DNA from: Amycolatopsis solani | Lineage (GTDB): Bacteria > Actinomycetota > Actinomycetes > Mycobacteriales > Pseudonocardiaceae | Direction of reading: 5' to 3' | Assembly (NCBI RefSeq): GCF_033441515.1 | Contig: NZ_JAWQJT010000001.1 | Location: forward strand, 434,001-498,000 | DNA length: 64,000 nucleotides | Shown here: one piece after another, positions 30,955 through 41,285 of the stretch | How the letters are laid out: each line of letters begins with the position of its first letter | Position numbering within the stretch: the first letter of the stretch is position 1 | Position numbers and translations under genes: made by a program | Notes under the pieces: generated by a model | Databases searched by the model: none | Told to the model about the DNA's origin: nothing | What the model saw: only the letters and a program-made list of their open reading frames with translations

Positions 30955-31551
30955 TCAGCTGACCAGACCGCGGCGGAAGCCGTGCGCCACGGCCTGCGCG
31001 CGGTCGCGCACGCCGAGCTTCCGGAACAGCCGCCGGGCGTGGGTCTTGACCGTGTCCTCGGACAGGTACAGCTCGCGGCCGATCTGGCCGTTGCTCTTGC
31101 CCTGGCTCATCCCGCGGAGCACCTGGAGCTCGCGCTCCGTCAGCTGGACGCCCGGGTCGGACGGCTGACGGGGCGCGGGCACCGAAGTGCTCGCGAGGGT
31201 GTGGGCGAGGGCGGCGACGAGCTCCGGCCGGGACGCGTCCCAGCGGAGGTAGCCGCGCGCACCGCCGGCGATCGCGGCAGCGATGCTGCCCGCGTCGTCC
31301 GGGGCGCCGAAGACGATGACGTTCGCCTGGGGGTTGGCCGAGACGAGCCGCCGGGTGGCTTCGACACCCGTCGGGACCGCGCGCTGCGTCCCGACAAGCA
31401 CGACGTCGACGGGCTGACGGGAGTACCGGGCCAGCAGCTCGTCACCGTGCGCTACGCAGTCGATGCGACTGACCCCAGGGACCGCGGACATCACTCGGGT
31501 GAGCCCTTCACGGACACTGCGTCGGTCATCGCAGATCAAGACCGTCGTCAC
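30955..31551 (-). CDS. bldM: BldM-family orphan response regulator with a degenerate receiver
   Basis: 198 residues from GTG at 31551, GGAAGG about eight bases upstream. The C-terminal LuxR domain LTERELQVLRGMSQGKSNGQ / SEDTVKTHARRLFRKLG / RAQAVAHGFRRGLVS is close to that of Streptomyces BldM, and the neighbours (guaB, ECF sigma, whiB, groE) match. The receiver keeps Asp8-Asp9, but the phospho-acceptor position is Gly54 (VDVVLVGTQ) and the Lys of GYLxK is Trp (GYLRWDAS). It therefore cannot be phosphorylated normally. BldM works as a homodimer or with WhiI in sporulation control. No kinase gene adjoins it. It may act by dimerisation alone. Confidence 0.85.
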   Translation of the reverse strand: MTTVLICDDRRSVREGLTRVMSAVPGVSRIDCVAHGDELLARYSRQPVDVVLVGTQRAVPTGVEATRRLVSANPQANVIVFGAPDDAGSIAAAIAGGARGYLRWDASRPELVAALAHTLASTSVPAPRQPSDPGVQLTERELQVLRGMSQGKSNGQIGRELYLSEDTVKTHARRLFRKLGVRDRAQAVAHGFRRGLVS

Positions 31552-31682
31552 GGGGTTTCCTTCCTGCAGCCGGGTGACATTCCTCTTCCCCTATCGGACG
31601 CTTTAGCCCGAACCTTGACACGATCCGGTGGCTTTTTTTGAAGTTTCTTAGCCCGGATGCCGGAACACCCCATTCCGACGGC

Positions 31683-32729
31683 TCAACCACCCGGGTCGGG
31701 CACCCACGGCGATTCCCCCGCGATCCTCCTCCCGCAAGGATCTGCGCTTCGTAACACTGCGTGCAACACCTGGGCGACTCTGAATCGATACTCCTCGGCG
31801 TGTCCTGGGCGCAGATCGGCCGCGACGAGGGCAGCAGGCCACAAAAGTGAAAGCAGTTCGCATTCCTCGGCGGTCGCCAACGCATTTCCGACAAGGCCGT
31901 CCGAAATCTCCCGGTGATCGGGAAGCCCGGCCGCCCGCACGGCGACTGCCAGCACGATCCCGGATTTCACCGCATGGCGCCGCGCACCCCGCGCGACTGC
32001 CGTTTCGAATGCGCGCTCGGCGTGCGGCACGGCGGCGGCGCCGTGACCTGCGGCGAGCTCGATCTCGGCACCGACCCAGCCCCCACGGACCCGCGCCCGC
32101 CACCCGGCGTGCTGATCGGCGGCCCTGGCGGCGAGCCTCCGGGCGGCGGAGAGGCGGCCGAGGGCGAGGTTGTCGGCGGCGAGACCGAGGAGGGCGTCGG
32201 CTCGCGCGCCGGCGGCGTCGAGGCCGTCGGGGTCGGGAGGAGCGGCGGCGGCTTTCGCGCGGGCGCTGTCACCGGGGCCGGGTTCGGGGGTGGGGGCGCT
32301 CGCGGGGGGCTCGCCACCGGGGCCGGGGCCAGGACCGGGCGTGCCTGCTCTCGCGCCAACCCGGCCGTCACGGCCCGGACCGGCTTCGAGGGCGGCGTCT
32401 CCGGGGCCGAGCCCGGGGCCGGGGCCGAGCGTGGCGGCCTTCGCGAAGGCCTCGCCGTCGAGGGCTCGGGCTTGGCGGTGCCCACCGAGCTGCCTCCGGT
32501 GCGCCCCGAGCGTGCTGGCCGCCAGCGAGGCCATCACCGGATCGCTGTCCCGGCGGAGCCGCTCAAGCAAGGCAGCGGCCGCCGCATAGCGGCCCTGGGC
32601 GCCGAGCACGATGGCGGCGAGCAGCCGTTCCCGCGAACTCGCCTCACGGCCGCTGGCGGCGCGCAGGGCTGCGGGGTCGGGCAGCGGGTCGCTCCCGAAC
32701 GCGGCGGCCCTCAGGGCGGGTTCGTGCAC
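31683..32729 (-). CDS. TPR-like helical repeat protein with a Gly-Pro insert
   Basis: 348 residues from GTG at 32729, with AAAGGA a few bases upstream. Residues 35-95 and 165-300 show paired-helix repeats rich in Ala and Leu (ERLLAAIVLGAQGRYAAAAA, LGLAADNLALGRLSAARRLA), like tetratricopeptide repeats. Between them lies a low-complexity Gly-Pro stretch (about 100-160, GPGPGLGPGD-like) that is probably an expanded linker. The position matches mycobacterial Rv3415c, between the sigD/regulator genes and whiB3. The partner is unknown. No signal peptide. Confidence 0.7.
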   Translation of the reverse strand: MHEPALRAAAFGSDPLPDPAALRAASGREASSRERLLAAIVLGAQGRYAAAAALLERLRRDSDPVMASLAASTLGAHRRQLGGHRQARALDGEAFAKAATLGPGPGLGPGDAALEAGPGRDGRVGARAGTPGPGPGPGGEPPASAPTPEPGPGDSARAKAAAAPPDPDGLDAAGARADALLGLAADNLALGRLSAARRLAARAADQHAGWRARVRGGWVGAEIELAAGHGAAAVPHAERAFETAVARGARRHAVKSGIVLAVAVRAAGLPDHREISDGLVGNALATAEECELLSLLWPAALVAADLRPGHAEEYRFRVAQVLHAVLRSADPCGRRIAGESPWVPDPGG

Positions 32730-32769
32730 CCGTCCTTTCTAGCGGTTACCCCCGACAAAAACATGATCG

Positions 32770-33777
32770 CTAGCGACGGCCGCCCACCAGGACGTGCTCG
32801 ATGCGGTCCGCCGCGCCCGGGAGGTCGGCCAGCAGCTCCACCTTGTCCGGCAGGGCCGCCGGGTCCCAGCCCGGTCCGCAGGCGAACAGCCGGCTCCGCT
32901 GCCTCCCCCGCGAAACGCGCGCGAACAGCCGCGTGTCCGCCACCCCGCGCCGGTGCGCCCACAGCACCACCGCGGCCGGCGCGCTTCGCCGGACCGCCAC
33001 CGCCAGTACCTCCGCCGGGAGCGGGACGCCGAACAGCTGGGCGCCGATCCGGCGGCCCGCCAGCGACGCCGCGAGCGCGTACATCGGCATCGAGTCGCGC
33101 TCCTCCGGGACGCAGCCGAGCAGCACCGGGCGGGTGTTGCGGGGCTCGTCGAGCACCGGGGTGGCGCGCACCAGCGCCGCGAACACGCACTCAGCCAGCA
33201 GGTACTCGACCTCCGCGCCCGCGCTCGCGCCGCGCCAGCGGGCCCCCAGTGCCGACAGCACCGGTTCGAGCACGCCCGTCCACGCGGGGAGCACGCCGAG
33301 CTCGGTGATCGTGTCCGCGAGCATGCGCTGGACCGCGCCGACGTCCATCGCCAGCGCCGCCGTGCTCAGGCGGCGGGCGAGGCGGGAACGGACTTCCGAA
33401 CCGTCGTCGGCCACCGACGGGTCGGCGGGCTGCTCCGGTTCCTCCGGCTGCGGTGGTCCGGAGCGCGGCATCTGCTCGAGGGCGTAGCGCGCGGCCTCGG
33501 CCGTCGACGCGCCGCTCAGCAGCGCACGCTGCATCAGTTCGAGCCGTCCGATGTCGGAGCTGCCGTAACGGCGGTGGCGGCCGTCCGTGTGGCGGCTGGG
33601 GCCCAGTCCGTAGCGACGGTCCCAAGTTCTGAGGGTGGACGGGGCGACCCCGAGCCGGCGGGCAACCGAGGCCACCGGCAGGGTGGGTTCTTCGGTACCC
33701 GACCCAGCTCCCACGAGCCTCAATATCCAGGCACTCACCGCGGTCGGCAACCGGAGGCGAAACCCCTGCTCACACAT
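32770..33777 (-). CDS. MerR-family regulator with a CarH-like but non-canonical B12 domain
   Basis: About 335 residues if started at the ATG at 33777; GTG codons nearer the helix-turn-helix are possible. The MerR domain reads LPVASVARRLGVAPSTLRTW, RRYGLGPSRHTDGRHRRYG. The rest follows the CarH/CarA plan: a helical bundle, then a Rossmann-like cobalamin domain. Key B12 residues are changed: the W-x9-EH motif of CarH is W-x9-EY here (ARWRGASAGAEVEYLLAE), and the axial-ligand motif (D/E-x-H-x-x-G) is replaced near EERDSMPMYA. Light-dependent adenosylcobalamin sensing is therefore doubtful. The gene is divergent from whiD and may control it. Confidence 0.78.
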   Translation of the reverse strand: MCEQGFRLRLPTAVSAWILRLVGAGSGTEEPTLPVASVARRLGVAPSTLRTWDRRYGLGPSRHTDGRHRRYGSSDIGRLELMQRALLSGASTAEAARYALEQMPRSGPPQPEEPEQPADPSVADDGSEVRSRLARRLSTAALAMDVGAVQRMLADTITELGVLPAWTGVLEPVLSALGARWRGASAGAEVEYLLAECVFAALVRATPVLDEPRNTRPVLLGCVPEERDSMPMYALAASLAGRRIGAQLFGVPLPAEVLAVAVRRSAPAAVVLWAHRRGVADTRLFARVSRGRQRSRLFACGPGWDPAALPDKVELLADLPGAADRIEHVLVGGRR

Positions 33778-33923
33778 CCGGGGGATGCCTAACGGCTGAA
33801 TCGAACCGAATCGCTTGAACAACTATTGGCGCGCTTCTAACGTTACGGCCGTTGCACCGAATGGAGTATCGGCACCACAGCAGAGCAGCTAGCGGCATCG
33901 ACCGAATGACGGAGGCGGTCAGG

Positions 33924-34226
33924 ATGGCAGACACGCGCAGGCTCCCAGGACCCAACGCCGACATGTGGGACTGGCAGCTCGAAGGGTCGTGCCGGGGGAT
34001 GGACAGCGCGTCCTTCTTTCACCCGGACGGCGAGCGCGGCCCGGCGCGGGCACGGCGGGAGGCCAGGGCTAAGGCGGTCTGCCTGAGCTGTCCGGTCTTG
34101 GAGATGTGCCGCAGCCACGCGCTGGCGGTGCACGAGCCCTACGGCATCTGGGGTGGACTCTCGGAGTCCGAACGCGAACACCTCATCAAGTCCGACAAAC
34201 GCGCGCTCAGCATGTCCGGCGGCTGA
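33924..34226 (+). CDS. whiD: WhiB-family iron-sulfur regulator, WhiD/WhiB3 type
   Basis: 100 residues from the ATG at 33924, with GGAGG eight bases upstream; an ATG six codons earlier is less well placed. The start MADTRRLPGPNADMWDWQ is nearly that of Streptomyces WhiD. Four cluster cysteines are present (Cys23, Cys53, Cys56, Cys62), with the turn GIWGGLSESERE and a basic end. It binds a [4Fe-4S] cluster sensitive to oxygen and nitric oxide and works with the primary sigma factor. WhiD acts in spore maturation; WhiB3 (Rv3416) in redox and lipid control. The position between bldM-side genes and groEL matches both. Confidence 0.95.
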   Translation: MADTRRLPGPNADMWDWQLEGSCRGMDSASFFHPDGERGPARARREARAKAVCLSCPVLEMCRSHALAVHEPYGIWGGLSESEREHLIKSDKRALSMSGG

Positions 34227-34242
34227 GCGCCCCCGAAAACAT

Positions 34243-34276
34243 CGAAGGGCGGCACCGGGTGGGGTGCCGCCCTTCG
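34243..34276 (+). terminator. Hairpin terminator downstream of whiD
   Basis: Stem CGAAGGGCGGCACC (34243-34256) with GGTGCCGCCCTTCG (34263-34276), 14 perfect pairs, loop of six. It begins 16 bases after the whiD stop and precedes a second hairpin that faces groEL. Confidence 0.88.
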
Positions 34277-34291
34277 TGCTGTCCAAGGACG

Positions 34292-34327
34292 CGAAAGCGG
34301 GGCAGCACGAGTGCTGCCCCGCTTTCG
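34292..34327 (-). terminator. Hairpin terminator downstream of groEL
   Basis: A 17-bp perfect stem (34292-34308 with 34311-34327), core AAAGCGGGGCAGCAC, two-base loop. It ends nine bases before the groEL stop on the opposite strand, so it should stop groEL transcription. Back to back with the whiD terminator. Confidence 0.88.
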
Positions 34328-34335
34328 GTGGAGCG

Positions 34336-35961
<1,626 letters not shown>

Positions 35962-35989
35962 TTACCTTTCGAAGTTTCCGGACGCAAGA

Positions 35990-36027
35990 ACGCCCCGTCC
36001 CCCGGCGTTGTGCGGGGCCCGGGGCGT
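35990..36027 (-). promoter_or_regulatory. Hairpin in the groES-groEL gap
   Basis: ACGCCCCG (35990-35997) pairs with CGGGGCGT (36020-36027), with inner GC-rich bases that can extend the fold. It lies in the 97-base gap between groES and groEL. It may act as a partial terminator or an RNA-processing/stability element that sets the GroES to GroEL ratio; this role is inferred only from position. Confidence 0.5.
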
Positions 36028-36046
36028 CATGCGCTGCGAGCGGACG

Positions 36047-36340
36047 TCAGTTGATGACGGCCAGCACGTCGCGGGCGGACAGGATGAGGTAGTCCTCACC
36101 GTTGTACTTGACCTCGGTGCCGCCGTACTTGGAGTAGATGACGACGTCGCCGACGTTCACGTCCAGCGGGACGCGGTTGCCCTTGTCGTCGATCCGGCCC
36201 GGGCCCACGGCCAGAACCTTGCCCTCCTGGGGCTTCTCCTTGGCGGTGTCGGGGATGACGAGGCCGGAGGCGGTCGTCTCCTCGGCCTCGCTCGTCTGGA
36301 CAACGATCTTGTCCTCGAGCGGCTTGATGTTCACGCTCAC
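36047..36340 (-). CDS. groES: Co-chaperonin GroES
   Basis: 97 residues from GTG at 36340, with GGAGG eight bases upstream. The sequence [20 protein letters not shown], the mobile loop [20 protein letters not shown] and the closing [20 protein letters not shown] are those of GroES. It forms the heptameric lid on GroEL. First gene of the groES-groEL operon, controlled by a CIRCE element 98 bases upstream of its start. Confidence 0.97.
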   Translation of the reverse strand: MSVNIKPLEDKIVVQTSEAEETTASGLVIPDTAKEKPQEGKVLAVGPGRIDDKGNRVPLDVNVGDVVIYSKYGGTEVKYNGEDYLILSARDVLAVIN

Positions 36341-36437
36341 CGGGTTGACCTCCACGGTCGTCGAAAGCGTTGGCAGGATGTGGTTACGGCTCTACCACCC
36401 CCGCCGTCGCGGGTGCCGGGGCTGTCGGGCCGTGCGA

Positions 36438-36464
36438 TTAGCACTCTAGCCACGTGAGTGCCAG
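36438..36464 (-). promoter_or_regulatory. CIRCE operator for the HrcA repressor
   Basis: TTAGCACTC (36438-36446), nine bases, GAGTGCCAG (36456-36464). The left half is the exact CIRCE consensus; the right half differs from GAGTGCTAA at two or three positions. It lies between the groES start and the preceding gene, where HrcA represses groES-groEL until heat shock. Confidence 0.9.
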
Positions 36465-36526
36465 CTTCGCAAGGAGGGTCCACCCGACGTGCCGAAAAGC
36501 CTCCCGCGATCGCTTGACCGGCGGTT

Positions 36527-37045
36527 TCAGGCCCCGCCGCGCCGGGCCGGGGGCGAGCCCGCGGCCGGCTCCTCCCACCGGTCCAGCCAAGCCCGCAGGT
36601 CCAGCTCCGGCACCAGCTCCCCCAGCTCGGTCAGGCCGAGCCGGGCCGCCGGCCGGAGGTGCGGGTGCCGGTCCGCCAGCGAAGCGACCAGTTCGGCCGC
36701 CGCGATCTGGGCCGCACCGCCGACCGGGCCGTTCACCACCGCCACCTGCGTCAGCCGCTTCAGCAGGTTCAGGTCGGGCTCGCCGCTCAAGGCGTCCGTG
36801 AACACCTGGTGCTCCGAGACGGCCTTCGCGACCGGCTCCACCAGCACGGCGGCACCCCGGGCGTTGGCCAGGTCCATCAGCTTGACGAACAGCTCCGCGG
36901 TCCGGAGGTCGCGCTCGAGGTCGGCCGCGGCGCTGAGCCTCGCTTCTTCGCGGCGCTTGACGCGGTAGGTCACCCAGGAGCTGACCACGGCCGACAGCAC
37001 GGTCGACCCGAGCACCGACGCGACGATCGTCACCCAGAGCGGCAT
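36527..37045 (-). CDS. Membrane-anchored helical protein of unknown function
   Basis: 172 residues from the ATG at 37045. An N-terminal transmembrane helix (LWVTIVASVLGSTVLSAVV) is followed by a basic turn (YRVKRREEARLSAAADLERD) and a helical cytoplasmic part of about 140 residues with HEAT-like ELVASLADRHPHLRPAARLG. No family recognised. It lies upstream of groES on the same strand, beyond CIRCE, and divergent from the amidase gene. Confidence 0.65.
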   Translation of the reverse strand: MPLWVTIVASVLGSTVLSAVVSSWVTYRVKRREEARLSAAADLERDLRTAELFVKLMDLANARGAAVLVEPVAKAVSEHQVFTDALSGEPDLNLLKRLTQVAVVNGPVGGAAQIAAAELVASLADRHPHLRPAARLGLTELGELVPELDLRAWLDRWEEPAAGSPPARRGGA

Positions 37046-37156
37046 GACGGCACTCTAGGGCCGGACGCGCCGCGCGGGGCGGGTTTCGCCGGCTCTTACC
37101 CCCGGCGTGAGTTTCTGGTTAGGTTCTGACGTCTGGCACCTGAACCCTGGGGGTTT

Positions 37157-39019
37157 ATGCCCATGTCCCGTCCAAGATCGGCCGCGCTCCTCGCCGCCGT
37201 CGCACTCACGACCGCCCTCGCCACTCCGGCGCACGCGGACACCACCAGTCAGCGGCAACGCGACTTCGCGGCCGCCGCCGCCGAGTTCGGTGTCCCCGAG
37301 AACGTCCTCCTCGGCGTCTCCTACCTGGAGTCCCGCTGGGACACCAACGGCGGCACGCCCAGCACGTCGGCCGGCTACGGCCCGATGCACCTCACCGACG
37401 TCCGCGAAGCCGGGGTGGCGACCAGCCACCACGACGAAGGCACCGAGGACCCCCGCGGCGACGACGCCCGCCCCGCCCGGCACCCGCAGGCCGGGCCCGC
37501 CACGCCGCCCGCCGGGCTGCAGACGGTCGACGAAGCGGCCCAGCTCACCGGCCAAAAGGCCGAGACCCTCCGCACCGATGCCACCCAGAACATCCGGGGC
37601 GGCGCCGCGCTGCTCGCGAAGTACCACGCCGGCCAGACCGGCTGGTACGACGCCGTCGCGAAGTACAGCGGGTCCACCGGGGACGCCGCGCATGCCTTCG
37701 CCGACGAGGTCTTCGAGACCGTCAAGACCGGCGTGGCCCGGACCACCGACGACGGCCAGCAGGTCACCCTCGCGGCCGCCCCGGACACCGCGGTGCCGGC
37801 GCGCGCCGGGAACCCGCCGGACGTCGAGTGCCCCCGGACCGTCGCCTGCGAATCCGTCCCCGCTCCCTACCAGGAGCTGCCGAACGACGACTACGGCAAC
37901 CACGACCTCGCCGACCGGCCGAAGAGCCAGAAGATCGACCACATCGTCATCCACGACACCGAGGGCTACTGGGACAGCGTCCTCAAGCTCGCGCAGGACC
38001 CGACGTACGTGAGCTGGCACTACACCATCCGCTCGAACGACGGCCTGATCGCGCAGCACGTGCCGGCCAAGGACGTCGCCTGGCACGCGGGCAACTGGTA
38101 CGTCAACGCGAAGTCCATCGGCATCGAGCACGAGGGCTTCGCCGCGAAGGGCACCTGGTACACCGAGGCGATGTACCGGTCGAGCTCGAAGCTCGTCGGC
38201 TACCTCGCGCGCAAGTACGGCATCCCGCTCGACCGGGCGCACATCATCGGCCACGACAACGTGCCGGGCACGATCCCGTCGACGATCAAGGGCATGCACT
38301 GGGACCCGGGCCCCTACTGGGACTGGTCGCACTACTTCGACCTCCTGGGCGCGCCCCTCGGCGGCTTCGGGCGGCCCGGCTCGTCGCTGGTCACCATCGA
38401 CCCGGCCTTCGCGAAGAACCAGCCCGCGTTCACCGGCTGCGACAGCCCCGGCACGCCGTGCGCGCCGCGGGGCTCGGAGGCGGTCGTGCTGCACTCGGAG
38501 CCGAACGACGCTTCGCCGCTGCTGAAGGACGTCGGCCTCCACACCGACGGCTCACCGTCCACGATGGACGTCTCGGACGTCGGCAGCCGCGCGGCGACCG
38601 GGCAGCAGTACGCCGTCGCGGACGTCAGCGGCGACTGGACGGCCATCTGGTACCTCGGCCAGAAGGGCTGGTTCCACAACCCGCGCACCGCCCGCGTGGC
38701 CAAGCCCGCGATCGGCTGGGTCGTGACGCCGAAGCCGGGACTGGCGACGGTGCCGGTGTACGGCCGCGCCTACCCGGAGCCGGCGGCCTACCCGGCGAAC
38801 GTGCCGGTGCAGGCCATCACGCCGTTGCCGTACACGCTGTCCGCGGGCCAGAAGTACTCGTCGGCCGGCACGGTCGGCTCCGAGTACTACTACGCGGTGA
38901 CGTTCGACGCGGCCGACCACGTGGTGGTGAAGGGCAAGCTGAAGTACGTCCAGATCCAGTTCGGGCACCGGATCGCCTTCGTGAAGGCGGACGACGTCCG
39001 GCTCGTCCCGGCGTTCTAG
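37157..39019 (+). CDS. Secreted N-acetylmuramoyl-L-alanine amidase with N-terminal lytic domain
   Basis: 620 residues. A signal peptide ends at AHA-D (residue 27). Residues about 33-100 (REFGVPENVL-like: EFGVPENVLLGVSYLESRW, SAGYGPMHLTD) resemble a lysozyme/transglycosylase fold with Glu in LESRW. Residues about 270-400 are an Amidase_2 domain with zinc ligands in HIVIHDTEGYW, HIIGHDNVPG and HWDPGPYW. The last ~200 residues are repeat-like and may bind the wall. It cleaves the amide between muramic acid and the stem peptide outside the cell. It lies beside the surface-protein island and could open the wall for it. Convergent with the glycosyltransferase gene. Confidence 0.88.
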   Translation: MPMSRPRSAALLAAVALTTALATPAHADTTSQRQRDFAAAAAEFGVPENVLLGVSYLESRWDTNGGTPSTSAGYGPMHLTDVREAGVATSHHDEGTEDPRGDDARPARHPQAGPATPPAGLQTVDEAAQLTGQKAETLRTDATQNIRGGAALLAKYHAGQTGWYDAVAKYSGSTGDAAHAFADEVFETVKTGVARTTDDGQQVTLAAAPDTAVPARAGNPPDVECPRTVACESVPAPYQELPNDDYGNHDLADRPKSQKIDHIVIHDTEGYWDSVLKLAQDPTYVSWHYTIRSNDGLIAQHVPAKDVAWHAGNWYVNAKSIGIEHEGFAAKGTWYTEAMYRSSSKLVGYLARKYGIPLDRAHIIGHDNVPGTIPSTIKGMHWDPGPYWDWSHYFDLLGAPLGGFGRPGSSLVTIDPAFAKNQPAFTGCDSPGTPCAPRGSEAVVLHSEPNDASPLLKDVGLHTDGSPSTMDVSDVGSRAATGQQYAVADVSGDWTAIWYLGQKGWFHNPRTARVAKPAIGWVVTPKPGLATVPVYGRAYPEPAAYPANVPVQAITPLPYTLSAGQKYSSAGTVGSEYYYAVTFDAADHVVVKGKLKYVQIQFGHRIAFVKADDVRLVPAF

Positions 39020-39041
39020 TCCGGATCGGCGGAGGTCGCGC

Positions 39042-40418
39042 TCACGCGTCGAGCGCGACCTTCGCCCCCGCCGTCCGCTCGGTGTTGCGGCGCGTCTTCG
39101 CCCAGCCGTTGCGGCCGCGGACCAGCCGGAACAGCGCGCGCCACGACGTCACGTAGAACGTGTAGATGTAGGCCGCGTACGCGAAGCCGAGGCCGACGCC
39201 GCGCAGGATGTTCCGGCTGCGCAAGCACTTCAGCTGGTAGATCGGGCCCCAGACGAGGAACGGCAGGAGCCCGAACGAGCCGTAGATGGCGAAGAGGATC
39301 CAGGCGCCGCCGGTGAACCACGTCCACATCTGCGCCGGGTCGCCCGCGGTGCTCACCACCAGCAGGATGAACGGGATCGGGTACAGCAGCGAGCCGAGCA
39401 GCTGCAGCCACGGCTGGGCGAGATAGTACATCATCTCCGCCGCCCCGAGCGTGCTCAGGTGCGGCGAATCCCAGATCCGGCGCAGGTACCGCGCGCACTG
39501 CATGGTGCCCTGGCCCCACCGGGTGCGCTGCACGAGGAAGCGCCGCAGGCTGTAGAGCCCTTCCTGCGCCACGTGGGAATCCGGCGTGAAGCCGGTGCGC
39601 CAGCCGGCCGTGAGCAGGTGGACGCCGAGTTCGAAGTCCTCCAGCAGCGAGCCGCGCCACGGCTGACCCTCGGCGCCCGCGATGGAGTCCAGCGCGGTGA
39701 GCCGGGTGAACTGGCCGTTGCCGCCCATGGAGATCGTGCCGGTGAAGCCGCGGGAGGTCTGGATCGCCGCGATCGCCGTCCGGAACTCCAGGTCCTGCAG
39801 CTGCGCCAGCTTGAGGCCGAACCAGCGCCCGACCGGGTTCCGCGACGGCGGTGGCGTCCCGGCGTTGCTCATCCGGACGTCCAGCTGCACCGCGCCGATG
39901 CCCGGGTCGCCGAAGAGATGGTCCGCCGCGCAGACCTCCAGGCAGTTCGGCGCCGGGCGGCCGTCGGCGTCGACGACCACCACGACGACGTCGTCCCGCG
40001 CGGCCTCCGGGCCCATCCAGTCGTTGAGCGCGCGGTAGGCCGCGTTGAGGGCGTCGCCCTTGCCCGTCCTGGCCTCGGGCCGCGTGCGCGGCACCAGGTG
40101 CAGGTACGGGTCGTACCCGCCGTGGCGGCGCCACAGCATCCGGACGACGCGGGCGGTGCGGTCCTCCGAGTCGTCGTCGACGACCCAGACGTGCGCCTTG
40201 CGGAACGTCGTGCGCAGGTAGCGGATCGTCTCGCGGATGACCGTCTGCTCGTCGCGGCACGGCACGAAGAAGTGCCACGTGAAGTCGGCCGGGTCGCCGA
40301 CCGCGGCGGGCTTGCGGCGCAGGTACGGCACCACGATCACGACGACGTAGACGAGGAACGCCACGCTCATCGTGAGCGCGAACGCCTGCGTGATGGCCAG
40401 CAGGACCTTGACGCTCAT
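39042..40418 (-). CDS. Membrane family-2 glycosyltransferase linked to the exosortase
   Basis: 458 residues from the ATG at 40418. One transmembrane helix leads (about 5-30). The GT2 domain follows: FFVPCRDEQTVIRETIRYL, GKGDALNAAYRAL, the DxD motif VVDADGRPAP, an ED motif (SLLEDFELGVHL) and QRTRWGQG (the QxxRW motif of processive enzymes). Several C-terminal helices (about 330-430) end it. It transfers a sugar from a nucleotide donor at the membrane. The gene overlaps the end of the exosortase gene (ATGA), so the two are co-translated. The pair suggests sugar modification of the same exported protein or of its membrane anchor. Confidence 0.88.
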   Translation of the reverse strand: MSVKVLLAITQAFALTMSVAFLVYVVVIVVPYLRRKPAAVGDPADFTWHFFVPCRDEQTVIRETIRYLRTTFRKAHVWVVDDDSEDRTARVVRMLWRRHGGYDPYLHLVPRTRPEARTGKGDALNAAYRALNDWMGPEAARDDVVVVVVDADGRPAPNCLEVCAADHLFGDPGIGAVQLDVRMSNAGTPPPSRNPVGRWFGLKLAQLQDLEFRTAIAAIQTSRGFTGTISMGGNGQFTRLTALDSIAGAEGQPWRGSLLEDFELGVHLLTAGWRTGFTPDSHVAQEGLYSLRRFLVQRTRWGQGTMQCARYLRRIWDSPHLSTLGAAEMMYYLAQPWLQLLGSLLYPIPFILLVVSTAGDPAQMWTWFTGGAWILFAIYGSFGLLPFLVWGPIYQLKCLRSRNILRGVGLGFAYAAYIYTFYVTSWRALFRLVRGRNGWAKTRRNTERTAGAKVALDA

Positions 40419-40954
40419 GCCTTCTTCTTCCGCGTGGCCAGCCAGACGAACAGGACCAGCGAGACGGCGCCGCCGAACACGCTGACCATCGAGCCGAGCA
40501 GCGTGTGGCCCCAGTAGTAGCCGTCGTCGGTGCCGAACTCGTGGACGAGACCGACGATCGTGAGAATGCGCAGCTGGTTCACCAGCACGACGACGAGCGC
40601 GGAAATGCCGAGCGAAAAGAAGAGCCGCTTCGCATTCGCGGGCCGGAAGTACAGCATGATCATGGTCACAACGAGCAGTGGCAGCAAAAGGAACGCCGAC
40701 GAACATTCCGGCGTCATTCTCAACCCGAACGGAGTAGCGCTCGTCAACCCAAAGTAAACGGACTCGCGATCGGGGGCCACATAAACACCCGATGTAGTGA
40801 TCACGTCGAGGATCGCGCCGGCGAACCGCACTTCCAGTTCGCGGTAGAACCGCTCGGCCAGCACCACGACGGCACCCGCGGCCGCCAGCGCGCTCAGCGC
40901 CATGACCAGCGGAAACCGTGCCATTCCTGCGTTCGGAGCGCTCGCTACGGCCAC
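40415..40954 (-). CDS. Exosortase/archaeosortase-family transpeptidase (XrtP-like)
   Basis: 179 residues from GTG at 40954, with AGAGGA six bases upstream. Five or so transmembrane helices are visible. The catalytic set of the family is present: Cys84 in TPECSSAFLLLPLLV, Arg129 in VNQLRI and His150 in YYWGHTLLG. Exosortases cut a C-terminal sorting signal of exported proteins and join the product to an acceptor. Actinobacterial types such as XrtP are usually dedicated to a single neighbouring target. The divergent choice-of-anchor protein at 41286 is the obvious candidate. Assignment to a specific subtype is tentative; the catalytic triad makes the family call firm. Confidence 0.85.
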   Translation of the reverse strand: MAVASAPNAGMARFPLVMALSALAAAGAVVVLAERFYRELEVRFAGAILDVITTSGVYVAPDRESVYFGLTSATPFGLRMTPECSSAFLLLPLLVVTMIMLYFRPANAKRLFFSLGISALVVVLVNQLRILTIVGLVHEFGTDDGYYWGHTLLGSMVSVFGGAVSLVLFVWLATRKKKA

Positions 40955-41285
40955 GACGGTCCTCTCGGTGTCGGTTCTCGGATCAAGCTGCGGACCCCGG
41001 AGCGAGCGTAAAACACGAGTGGCCCCCGCTTCTACCCGGAGGGGTGGTTTAGCGGCCCATTCGGCAGTTGTGACCGCGAACTTGCTAGGCCATCCGAGTG
41101 ATACGGGAACGACCTGCGGAAACTTCGCCCGGTCATACCCGATCCGGTGATTCGGGAAATTTTCTGTGCTATTCGAGCCGCCGTTCGCGATAGTCGATTC
41201 GCGTGCCGAATCGAGGCAAGCCGGTTGATCCGCGCCGCCGTCACGCACCCCCCGATAAACTCCAGCGAATTCGGAGGACCAGTTG
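40955..41285. other. 331-base divergent control region of the exosortase and its target
   Basis: No gene is seen. The stretch is more AT-rich than its surroundings around 41125-41200 (for example GGGAAATTTTCTGTGC at about 41155-41170). It must hold the promoters of both divergent units. Imperfect inverted sequences, such as CGATTCG...CGAATCG (about 41184-41212), could be an operator. GGAGGACC precedes the ATG at 41286. Confidence 0.45.

Noticed and set aside
35990..36027. A true terminator between groES and groEL
   Set aside because: The two genes are normally co-expressed from the CIRCE promoter, so a full stop is unlikely. It is listed as a possible partial terminator or stability element.
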